Assembly (NCBI GenBank): GCA_964430305.1
Contig: CAYSEX010000004.1
Location: 1-64,000, forward strand
Source of the DNA: CAIZGX01 sp964430305
Lineage (GTDB): Bacteria > Bacteroidota > Bacteroidia > Flavobacteriales_D > Sanyastnellaceae
Length of the DNA: 64,000 nt
Direction of reading: 5' to 3'
Shown here: piece by piece, positions 17,457-25,227 of the stretch
How the letters are laid out: each line of letters begins with the position of its first letter
Position numbering within the stretch: the stretch's first letter is position 1
Program-made: the position numbers and the translations under genes
The notes under the pieces: model-generated
What the model saw: the letters and a program-made list of their open reading frames with translations, nothing else
Databases searched by the model: none
Told to the model about the DNA's origin: nothing

Positions 17457-18002
17457 GTGAAGAACTATTACGCCGTTCTTGGTCTGAACCAGTCAGCATC
17501 TTCAGCTGAAATTAAAAAAGCTTACCGAGACGGATGTAAAAAATATCATCCCGACAAAAATGCGCATCCCGATGCGCATTTGTTGTTTATGGAAATTCAT
17601 GAGGCATACGAATTTCTATGTGACGATGAGAACAGGAGATTATATCATATCTCCATTTCGAAATCAAATCAAAATAATCGAGTAAGACTGTGGCAGGAAG
17701 AGAAAAGAAGAGAGGCTCAAGCAAGAGCAGTTGAATACGCAAGGCAAGAGTTTGAAGATTTTAAAAAATCGAAGTATTACCAATTGGCATCTCAAGTCAA
17801 TTTAGGTTATAACCTCTTGTTTCTGGGGCTATGCTTGCTCGTAATTGTAGTACCCCTCTACCAATACATTCAGCAACAGGAGTTGCCTGAAGCGGAACAA
17901 AAGCCATTTATCGCTTTTTTAGTTCCCATGCTTCTTGGCTTTGCAATGGGAACATATGCTTTTCATTCCTGGTTTATTGAGAAAAAGGATATTTTCAAAT
18001 AG
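17457..18002 (+). CDS. membrane-anchored J-domain protein
   Basis: This 181-residue protein starts at a GTG, 2 bp after the BI-1 stop; no ATG gives the complete J-domain. Residues 3-65 form a J-domain with His31-Pro32-Asp33, so it should stimulate a DnaK-type Hsp70. A charged helix (about 75-110) links it to two predicted membrane helices (about 118-140 and 150-168), placing the J-domain at the cytoplasmic face of the membrane. It lacks the Gly/Phe and zinc-finger regions of DnaJ. Adjacency to BI-1 may indicate a membrane quality-control role, which is inference only. Confidence 0.85.
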   Translation: MKNYYAVLGLNQSASSAEIKKAYRDGCKKYHPDKNAHPDAHLLFMEIHEAYEFLCDDENRRLYHISISKSNQNNRVRLWQEEKRREAQARAVEYARQEFEDFKKSKYYQLASQVNLGYNLLFLGLCLLVIVVPLYQYIQQQELPEAEQKPFIAFLVPMLLGFAMGTYAFHSWFIEKKDIFK

Positions 18003-18041
18003 ACCAATTATTTGCTTCCTTTGCACATCAAATTTTTTCAA

Positions 18042-20204
18042 ATGAAACGTACGCTTCTGACTTTGCCTTTTTTGATTTTTGTCATATTCTCTCACGCTTT
18101 CGAAGGCATGTGGATTCCTTCCATGCTCGATGCCGTTTATGATGACATGAAGGCCAAGGGGCTCAGGCTTTCTAAAGAAGAAATTTACAGTCTTAATAAC
18201 TCCTCGCTAAAAGATGGCGTTGTGCTTTTCGGAGGAGGATGCACGGGCGAACTGGTTTCGAAGGAAGGATTACTATTTACAAACCATCACTGTGGATTCG
18301 ATTATATTCAGTACCACAGCAGTCTGGAACATGACTATTTAAAGGATGGGTTTTGGGCGAAAAACCGCAGCGAGGAATTGCCTTGCCCCGGACTTACAGC
18401 CACCTTCATCGTTGAAATGCGAGACATGACTTCAGAGGTATTAGCTCAACTGAAAGAAATACCAGACGCCAAAAACAATTTGGCTTCAGCGCTGAATAGC
18501 ATATATGCAAACATTTTGAATAAAACAGAATTGCCAAAGAATTGTAAAGCGGTAATTCGCTCTTTCAACTACAACACCCAATACTTCATGGTGGTCTCTA
18601 AGACATATACCGATGTGCGTTGGGTTGGGGCGCCTCCTTCATGTATTGGTAAATTCGGAGGAGATACAGACAATTGGGTATGGCCCAGACATACAGGCGA
18701 CTTCTCTGTATTTCGAATTTATGCGAATGAGGAAAACGAACCAGCAGATTATTCCACATCCAATAAGCCGTTTCAACCTAAACACCATTTTCCTATTTCT
18801 TTAAAAGGAACAAAAGCAGGTGACTTCACAATGATTTATGGTTTCCCGGGAAGGACGGAGCATCTACTCACAAGTGCTGGTGTGAAGTATAACCATGAGT
18901 ATTTGGCGCCCATGCGAATTGAATTTAGAAAGAAAAACTTAGAGGTTATTGATGCAGCTATGCGCAGCAGCGATCAATTGCGCATTCAATATGCCGCGAA
19001 GCAAAGCGATGTTGCAAATGCATTTAAAAAATGGCAAGGTCAAGTTCTTGGGTTGAATAAATTCAATGCCATTGCGTTAAAAGAAAAGGAGGAAAAGCAA
19101 TGGATGTCCATTGCAAAGTCAAAGGACATGGAGGCCAGTTATCAAGATCTATTGGAAAGAATTAATAAAATGTATTTGGCTCCTGAAAACTTACAGGTGA
19201 ATTTGTACTTGGCCGCGTATACCGAATTTGTATTCTATGGACCCGAAATTTTCGGGATGTACCAGAGTCTTGCAGAAATTATTCATTCGCCTACCATTCT
19301 GCAAGATTTAAAAGGGAATAAATTTCAGTCACAATCAGAAGAGTGGATGAAATCTGTTCGGCTCATCATGAAAGACTTCGATAAGAGTACAGACTGCAAA
19401 CGCTTGCTGGCATTGGCCCCAATATGGGAGAAATACACCAAAGGTGTTGTGCATTTTGAGGATCGGAAATTATCAAGGGAAATGGCGGCTCAACAATGGT
19501 ACAATGCCAGTTTGATGTTGGATACGGCAATGGTTTTCGATGTGCTGAGAAATACAAATTTCATTTCAACTAAAAAATTAAACAAGTTGAAAAAGAAGTT
19601 AGAAAAGGACGTATTGTATACCAAGTCAATGGAACTTCAAAAGGCCTATGATACTTGGGTTCCAATTAAAAAGAATATCAATAACAATACAGAGTCACTC
19701 ATGCGTGATTATACCTTTTTCATTCAGGAATTACGAGGTTCAAAAGAAAAGTGGGCCGATGCGAATTCAACACTTCGATTAACATATGGTCAGGTAGAAG
19801 GAAGCGCCCCTGTTGATGGAATGGCCTATACACCCTTTACAACCTCGCAGGGAATACTCGATAAATTCAGCACAGGAAATCCAGATTTTGAAATAAACAA
19901 CAAGCTGTATGACTTACTCAGGAAAAAGGAGTTTGGAGAATACGGTGTAAACGGTGAACTACCTGTTTGTTTTACCGGTAGCAATCACACAACTGGTGGA
20001 AACTCGGGGTCTCCTGCTTTGAATGGCAATGGCGAATTGATAGGGATTAATTTCGATAGAACCTGGGAAAGCACAATGAGCGATATCTATTTTAACAGTG
20101 AAATTTGTAGAAACGTCATGGTTGATTCCAGATACGTTCTGTGGGTAATTGATGTATATGGTGGTGCGGGATATTTATTGAAAGAAATGACATTGGTGAA
20201 ATAA
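18042..20204 (+). CDS. S46 family dipeptidyl-peptidase, DPP11-like (Asp/Glu-specific predicted)
   Basis: I start at the ATG 18042, which begins a signal peptide (MKRTLLTLPFLIFVIFSHA); the mature protein belongs to the bacterial S46 exopeptidases. Family motifs are FTNHHCG (catalytic His82/83), FGGDTDNWVWPRHTGDFS (catalytic Asp) and GNSGSPALN (catalytic Ser655 of 720). Arg lies at residue 673, 18 residues after the Ser. In Porphyromonas gingivalis enzymes Arg at this place gives DPP11 with specificity for Asp/Glu at P1, and Gly gives DPP7. It should therefore release acidic dipeptides in the periplasm for protein catabolism. A 39-bp gap separates it from the J-domain gene. Confidence 0.93.
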   Translation: MKRTLLTLPFLIFVIFSHAFEGMWIPSMLDAVYDDMKAKGLRLSKEEIYSLNNSSLKDGVVLFGGGCTGELVSKEGLLFTNHHCGFDYIQYHSSLEHDYLKDGFWAKNRSEELPCPGLTATFIVEMRDMTSEVLAQLKEIPDAKNNLASALNSIYANILNKTELPKNCKAVIRSFNYNTQYFMVVSKTYTDVRWVGAPPSCIGKFGGDTDNWVWPRHTGDFSVFRIYANEENEPADYSTSNKPFQPKHHFPISLKGTKAGDFTMIYGFPGRTEHLLTSAGVKYNHEYLAPMRIEFRKKNLEVIDAAMRSSDQLRIQYAAKQSDVANAFKKWQGQVLGLNKFNAIALKEKEEKQWMSIAKSKDMEASYQDLLERINKMYLAPENLQVNLYLAAYTEFVFYGPEIFGMYQSLAEIIHSPTILQDLKGNKFQSQSEEWMKSVRLIMKDFDKSTDCKRLLALAPIWEKYTKGVVHFEDRKLSREMAAQQWYNASLMLDTAMVFDVLRNTNFISTKKLNKLKKKLEKDVLYTKSMELQKAYDTWVPIKKNINNNTESLMRDYTFFIQELRGSKEKWADANSTLRLTYGQVEGSAPVDGMAYTPFTTSQGILDKFSTGNPDFEINNKLYDLLRKKEFGEYGVNGELPVCFTGSNHTTGGNSGSPALNGNGELIGINFDRTWESTMSDIYFNSEICRNVMVDSRYVLWVIDVYGGAGYLLKEMTLVK

Positions 20205-20205
20205 T

Positions 20206-20235
20206 TTTGTTGGAATTTGAATTCAATTATATTTG
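20206..20235 (+). promoter_or_regulatory. Bacteroidota-type promoter of the 46-residue membrane protein gene
   Basis: TTTG at 20206-20209 is followed after 18 nt by TATATTTG at 20228-20235, a perfect TAnnTTTG. Transcription should begin near 20240, 18 bp before the ATG at 20258. Confidence 0.7.
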
Positions 20236-20257
20236 CGGAAAATAAAACAGCAAAGCA

Positions 20258-20398
20258 ATGGGACATTCTCAAGACGATCACAATCACTTTCCACATGAAG
20301 CAGAACAAAATGAAATTGGAGGTCCAGTTACATTTGCAATAATTGCTTTTGCGGTGGTAATTGTGGCTATTTATTTTATGATTTCTTGGAGAGACTAA
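20258..20398 (+). CDS. small single-span membrane protein (46 residues), function unknown
   Basis: This short ORF starts at ATG 20258 and ends at TAA 20396-20398. The N-terminal 23 residues are rich in His and acidic residues (MGHSQDDHNHFPHEAEQNE). One hydrophobic helix follows (about residues 27-43, FAIIAFAVVIVAIYFM) and the protein ends SWRD. A good Bacteroidota promoter lies directly upstream, which supports it as a real gene. The size and shape resemble small accessory subunits of respiratory or transport complexes, and the His/Asp-rich segment could bind metal, but I recognise no family. Confidence 0.7.
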   Translation: MGHSQDDHNHFPHEAEQNEIGGPVTFAIIAFAVVIVAIYFMISWRD

Positions 20399-20416
20399 TT
20401 CCTGTTTTGGAATTAA

Positions 20417-20485
20417 TTTCGTTTGGTGTGCAACGCTTTTGGTTGTATTATTGTCTTTATCCTACAAGGATAAAACCAAACGAAA
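20417..20485 (+). other. nested inverted repeats, possible three-way-junction leader or operator before the CotH gene
   Basis: An 11-bp perfect inverted repeat, TTTCGTTTGGT (20417-20427) with ACCAAACGAAA (20475-20485), encloses an 8-bp perfect hairpin TTTATCCT-ACA-AGGATAAA (20456-20474) that abuts the outer right arm. A weaker CAAC/GTTG pair lies at 20431-20434 and 20442-20445. The outer arm ends 4 bp before the ATG at 20490, so folding would cover the ribosome-binding region. A TAATTTCG at 20414-20421 could be a -7 element; if so, part of the left arm is not transcribed and the repeat would act as DNA. Confidence 0.55.
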
Positions 20486-20489
20486 CCAA

Positions 20490-23400
20490 ATGTTTAGAAG
20501 CTTCTTATTAGCCACGGCTCTTCTGCTGTGTTCTGCCTCATTGAATAAACTGCATAGTCAAGTTGTTATCAATGAGTTTTGTATTGCCAATTATTCTGAT
20601 TATGCCATTAGTGGTGAATTCGAAGATTGGGTTGAATTTTACAACCCTACGGCCGCTCCTGTTAGCATTGCAGGATATTATTTGAGCGATGATGCATTGA
20701 ACCCATTAAAGTATCAAATCCCAGCGGGAGTGAGTGTCCCAGCAAACGGATACAAGATTATATTGTTCAGCGGTCATGGTGATTATGAACCTGCCTTTTT
20801 AGGTCAGACCAACACCAATTTTAAAGTTTCCCAATCCAAAGGAGAGGAAATTGTATTTTCCGATGCAAGCGGAAATGTCTTAGAAAGCTATGACTTTGAT
20901 GTCATTTCCCCGAACCAGGCGAATCATAGTTATGGCCGATTGCCGAACGGTTCTGGTCCAATGGTTATTCACACCAATCCCTCACAGAATGCAGTTAACA
21001 GCGGCCCAACTGCGACATCATACGCTGCCACCCCAACTTTGAGTATTCAAGCTGGTTATCAAGCTGGTCCTATTTCTGTTACCCTGGCAACAACAGAGCC
21101 CAATTCAACCATTTATTACACCACAAACGGTCAAACACCCACAAATGGAAGTACAGTTTATTCAGGACCCATCAATATCTCAGCAACAACTGTTCTTAAA
21201 GCAATTGTCTATTCATCAACCGCAGGTATTTTGCCTTCATTTGTAGAGACCAATACCTATTTCTTTGGCACCGATCAACATACGGTTCCTGTTGTAAGTA
21301 TCTCTGGCAATACCCTTGATGGCGGATGGAATGGAAACGAGCTAACCACCATTGAGTTTTTTGATCAGAATGGAGTCTTCGTGGTGGAAGGACATGGCGA
21401 TACCAATGAACATGGTAATGACTCAAATGCATACGGACAAAGAGGCTTTGACTACATAGATAGAGACGCCCTTGGCTATGATGCTGAAGTTGAAGCAAAT
21501 GTTATTCATACAAGTACTAGACAGAGTTTCCAACGCTTAATCTTCAAAGCAGCTGCAAATGATAATTATCCATTTTCAAATGGTGGAGCCCATATTCGCG
21601 ATGCCTACGTTTGTGAACTGTCATTGCTCGGAAATTTGCATCTCGACGAAAGAAAGACGGAATCTTGTGTGGTGTACATCAACGGTCAGTATTGGGGTGT
21701 GTATGAAATACGTGAGAAAGTAGATGATACGGATTACACCGACTATTACTTTGACCAGCCAGCTGGAAATGTAGACTTCTTGAAAACATGGGGTGGAACT
21801 TGGACCGAATACGCTGCTGCCCCCGGTTTTAACCCACAAACACAGTGGAACACTCTGGTTAATTTCATTACTACCAACAACATGGCTACGCAGGCCAACT
21901 ACGACTATGTTTTGACTCAGTATAACCACATGAGTCTTATTGATTATTTTATTTTGAATGGCTATACCGTATGCACAGACTGGCTGAATTGGAATACTGC
22001 TTGGTGGAGAGGTACTGATCCATTGGGTGATGCAAGAAGATGGAGATATGCTTTGTGGGATAATGATGCAACCTTCGGACATTACATAAACTACACAGGT
22101 GTTCCAAGCACACAACCCACAGCTGATCCTTGTCAAATTGAAGGAGAAGGAAATGTGGGTGGACAAGGTCACGTGCCTGTATTGAATGCATTATTCGATA
22201 ACAATGATTTTTTTGCAGATTATATTCAGCGTTACGCCGAACTTTCAAATACCATATTCTCATGTGAGCGCATGATAGAAGTTTTGGATAGTATGATTCT
22301 CGTAATTGAACCTGAAATGACGAGACAAGTTCAACGTTGGGGTGGTAATTTAAATACTTGGAACAACAACGTTCAAGATTTGAGAGATTTCATCAACGCT
22401 CGTTGCGCTTCAGAGATTGTAGGCGGTATTGAAGATTGTTATGATGTGACTGCATACAATGTGACATTCCAAATTTCCGGTGTAGGTGAAATTCAAGTGG
22501 GTGAAACGGAATTAAGTCCGTATGAACTTCCTTGGTCTGGCACCTATTTCGGTGACCTAGCCATTGACCTCGAAGCTTTAATTGATTCGGTTACTGATGG
22601 CCCTTGTTCTTCATTCCTTGGGTGGGAAATTATTTCGGGAACAGGAACCTTAAGCAATCCAAATGACCCGTTCACTGAATTGACAGTTTCTTCAGATGTT
22701 GTTGTACAAGCCAATTTTGGAATTCCAGCATCTGGACCCATAGTCATAACCAGTGATGTGCTTCCAGCAGGTAGCGGGAATATTGTTTTCAACGGAACTC
22801 CACAGGTATCTTATCCAAATGACTTCACCATCAATGCCGGAGATTCAATTTCAGTAAGCGTAACTGAAAATCCGTGGTTTGTATTCAACCACTGGGAGTC
22901 AACCACTGTAGATCTTCAACCCAATGAATTCGCAACTACCATTAGTATTGAACCTTGTTCTGTAGATACTATTGTTGCTATTTTTGATGAAATACCACAC
23001 GCTATTTTAATGGTAGATGTGTTTCCTGTAGGAGCAGGTACAGTAACCATGGACGGAACCACACTTGCTGCTTATCCGTGGTCAAGTGAAATTGAAGCTG
23101 ACCTGGATTATGCCTTTACTGCGAATAATATACCTGGTGTTTCACTTTTCGATCACTGGGAAATAAACAACCATCCACTAAATCCCAATACACTTTCACC
23201 AGATGTTATTCTTCACTTGATGGTCAGTGATACCTTGGTGGCTGTCTTTACCATTATTGATGAATTTCCTCTGACGGTTGACGTTCAACCTGCGGGCTCA
23301 GGTTCTGTAACATTGAATGGTAATCCTTGGACTCCAATTCCATCAACCCAAACCTTTCAAGAAAATACATTCATGAATTTTGTTGCTACTCCGGCCGATG

Positions 23401-24077
23401 TTTGGACCACCTTCAATCACTGGGAAATAAATAACCACGTCATTGCACCGAGTGCAGCTTCGGCTCAAATGAACTTTACATTTACTGAGGAAGATACACT
23501 CGTTGCCTTTTTTGATGTGACCCCACACCACCCGTTGACCGTTATGGTTCAACCCGCTGGATCAGGTACTGTATTATTCGATACCGGAAACAGCACTTCA
23601 AATAGCCTCACCATAGAAAATGAAGATTTTGTGCCGGTTAACTTTACAGCTATTCCCGACGCGAATTGGAATTTTATTCGCTGGTATTCCGTGGCAGGTA
23701 CACCCATAACGCCGAATACTACAGACAATCAAGTTTCGGCCTCATTCAATACAACAGATACCATTATTGCGTATTTCGAGAAAGAACCGTTCTTGTATTG
23801 GGTTCCAAACTCATTTTCTCCAAACAATGACGATTTAAATGAAGTGTTTATGCCTGTTCTAAATGCAGCCGATCCAAATGATTATCACTTTGCCATCTTT
23901 GATCGTTGGGGAACGAAAATATTCGAGACCAATGATGTGAATAAAGGTTGGAATGGTACTTATCCGGGTGGCACTCATTACGTGAAAGATGATGCCTATG
24001 TGTGGAGACTACGTGTAAAAAGTATCAATGAATTTGAACCCGTAGAAGTTTCGGGCTCTGTTATAGTTTTTAGATAA
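20490..24077 (+). CDS. T9SS type B surface protein with lamin-tail and CotH domains
   Basis: The ATG at 20490 starts a signal peptide (MFRSFLLATALLLC); 1195 residues. Domains in order: a lamin-tail domain (INEFCIANYSDY onward, about 25-140), a chitobiase C-terminal-like beta domain (STIYYTTNGQTPTNG, near 210) and a CotH-like kinase region (about 300-650). About five repeats of roughly 80 residues follow, each with an aromatic-Trp motif (FNHWE, FDHWE, FIRWY) and ending DT[LI][VI]AxF, as in InlB-B/bacterial-repeat domains. The C-terminal gliding-motility-associated domain (PNSFSPNNDDLNEVF; FDRWGTKIFET) directs type IX secretion. CotH proteins are atypical protein kinases in spores and host-invading fungi; here a surface role is inferred. 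Structured leader upstream, hairpin downstream. Confidence 0.88.
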   Translation: MFRSFLLATALLLCSASLNKLHSQVVINEFCIANYSDYAISGEFEDWVEFYNPTAAPVSIAGYYLSDDALNPLKYQIPAGVSVPANGYKIILFSGHGDYEPAFLGQTNTNFKVSQSKGEEIVFSDASGNVLESYDFDVISPNQANHSYGRLPNGSGPMVIHTNPSQNAVNSGPTATSYAATPTLSIQAGYQAGPISVTLATTEPNSTIYYTTNGQTPTNGSTVYSGPINISATTVLKAIVYSSTAGILPSFVETNTYFFGTDQHTVPVVSISGNTLDGGWNGNELTTIEFFDQNGVFVVEGHGDTNEHGNDSNAYGQRGFDYIDRDALGYDAEVEANVIHTSTRQSFQRLIFKAAANDNYPFSNGGAHIRDAYVCELSLLGNLHLDERKTESCVVYINGQYWGVYEIREKVDDTDYTDYYFDQPAGNVDFLKTWGGTWTEYAAAPGFNPQTQWNTLVNFITTNNMATQANYDYVLTQYNHMSLIDYFILNGYTVCTDWLNWNTAWWRGTDPLGDARRWRYALWDNDATFGHYINYTGVPSTQPTADPCQIEGEGNVGGQGHVPVLNALFDNNDFFADYIQRYAELSNTIFSCERMIEVLDSMILVIEPEMTRQVQRWGGNLNTWNNNVQDLRDFINARCASEIVGGIEDCYDVTAYNVTFQISGVGEIQVGETELSPYELPWSGTYFGDLAIDLEALIDSVTDGPCSSFLGWEIISGTGTLSNPNDPFTELTVSSDVVVQANFGIPASGPIVITSDVLPAGSGNIVFNGTPQVSYPNDFTINAGDSISVSVTENPWFVFNHWESTTVDLQPNEFATTISIEPCSVDTIVAIFDEIPHAILMVDVFPVGAGTVTMDGTTLAAYPWSSEIEADLDYAFTANNIPGVSLFDHWEINNHPLNPNTLSPDVILHLMVSDTLVAVFTIIDEFPLTVDVQPAGSGSVTLNGNPWTPIPSTQTFQENTFMNFVATPADVWTTFNHWEINNHVIAPSAASAQMNFTFTEEDTLVAFFDVTPHHPLTVMVQPAGSGTVLFDTGNSTSNSLTIENEDFVPVNFTAIPDANWNFIRWYSVAGTPITPNTTDNQVSASFNTTDTIIAYFEKEPFLYWVPNSFSPNNDDLNEVFMPVLNAADPNDYHFAIFDRWGTKIFETNDVNKGWNGTYPGGTHYVKDDAYVWRLRVKSINEFEPVEVSGSVIVFR

Positions 24078-24104
24078 AATCATAATCTGATTCAAGTTCT
24101 GAAC

Positions 24105-24142
24105 AAGGTAAGTTTCCTCCGGGAATACTTACCTTTGTTTTT
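24105..24142 (+). terminator. hairpin after the CotH gene, overlapping the mutA promoter
   Basis: A 9-bp perfect outer stem AAGGTAAGT/ACTTACCTT (24105-24113, 24127-24135) continues into a 4-bp inner stem TTCC/GGAA with one bulged T and a 4-nt loop. TGTTTTTAT follows, so it can act as a terminator. The right arm contains TACCTTTG (24130-24137), a perfect TAnnTTTG element 7 bp before the mutA ATG at 24145. The element may therefore both end one gene and start the next. Confidence 0.6.
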
Positions 24143-24144
24143 AT

Positions 24145-25227
24145 ATGGAAATTCAAAGTTGGAAAGCACAGGTAGAAAAGGAACTCAAGGGGAAATCTAT
24201 TGAGCAACTTATTCAACAGATTGAAGAAGGTGTTTTTACACAGCCCCTCCTTAGTGAAGTTCAAATAACAGAGGGAGTCTCTTTTAGAGCTAAAAATTCG
24301 TGGAGTATTCAGCAGTCTTTCAAAACAACAGCTCCAGATCATTGGAACGTATTGGCGCTTGAATCGTTGCAAGGTGGATCGAACAAGTTGGTTCTTCCTC
24401 AAGGTTGGAATTCAAATGAACTAAGAATTGCTCTTCAAAACATTTGGGTGGCGTATGTTGAATTTGTTATACCGAATGAATACTATTCCCAGTATCACAA
24501 TACACTGCTTCAAATTGCCGCAGAGCAAGGAAAAGGTGATTTACCCCAGGCGCATAAATATGTAATTTCAAGTGAGGCGGTATATGATATGGCAGCAAGC
24601 CATGCAGAGCAGTTGGCTTTTCTAGTGCTATCTGGAATTGAACAAATAGAACGAACGGAGGGAAGTTTAGATGAAGAACTTGCGCACATACAATTCGAAA
24701 TGCATGTATCGAATCAAATTCTCATTGAAATTTCCAAAATGAGAGCGCTGAGAAAGCTGTGGTCGCATGTACTTTCCAATTCATCTTTGGAACACTCCTG
24801 CTCTAATCATTGCTACATCACCGCAATCACAGACAGAAATTTTCAGGCCACAACTGATTCTGATAACAATCTCATTCGTTCAACAATTCAAGCATGTGCT
24901 GCTGTTTTAGGAGGTGCTAATGCCGTTGAGGTGAGTCCAATGGAATCGTTTTTAAATGATGATAATCCCAATCACCTGCGTTGGGCCCGAAATATCCAAC
25001 ATCTACTTGCAGATGAATCGTATTTAAATCAATACACAGATGCTGCAACAGGAAGTTTTTCGTTGGAAGATCTTACCAATCAATTGGTTCAGCAAACGTG
25101 GAAAATTATGAAGGATTATCAAAACTCAGAGGCTCTCTTTATACAAATAAAAGGCCTCTCTGAAAGTCGCATTCTATCCAAGAACAGCGAGATAGTGGTT
25201 GGACAAAATAAATATGTTCGCTCATGA
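24145..25227 (+). CDS. mutA: methylmalonyl-CoA mutase small (beta) subunit
   Basis: This 360-residue protein resembles the TIM-barrel part of methylmalonyl-CoA mutase without the C-terminal B12 domain, as in the small subunit of heterodimeric enzymes. It lacks the catalytic substrate-binding residues but keeps the helix EISKMRALRKLWSHVL and the motif DSDNNLIRSTIQACAAVLGGANAVEV. It is shorter than the Propionibacterium beta subunit (about 640). The stop overlaps the large-subunit start as ATGA. The complex interconverts succinyl-CoA and methylmalonyl-CoA in propionate and branched-chain amino-acid metabolism. Confidence 0.9.
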   Translation: MEIQSWKAQVEKELKGKSIEQLIQQIEEGVFTQPLLSEVQITEGVSFRAKNSWSIQQSFKTTAPDHWNVLALESLQGGSNKLVLPQGWNSNELRIALQNIWVAYVEFVIPNEYYSQYHNTLLQIAAEQGKGDLPQAHKYVISSEAVYDMAASHAEQLAFLVLSGIEQIERTEGSLDEELAHIQFEMHVSNQILIEISKMRALRKLWSHVLSNSSLEHSCSNHCYITAITDRNFQATTDSDNNLIRSTIQACAAVLGGANAVEVSPMESFLNDDNPNHLRWARNIQHLLADESYLNQYTDAATGSFSLEDLTNQLVQQTWKIMKDYQNSEALFIQIKGLSESRILSKNSEIVVGQNKYVRS

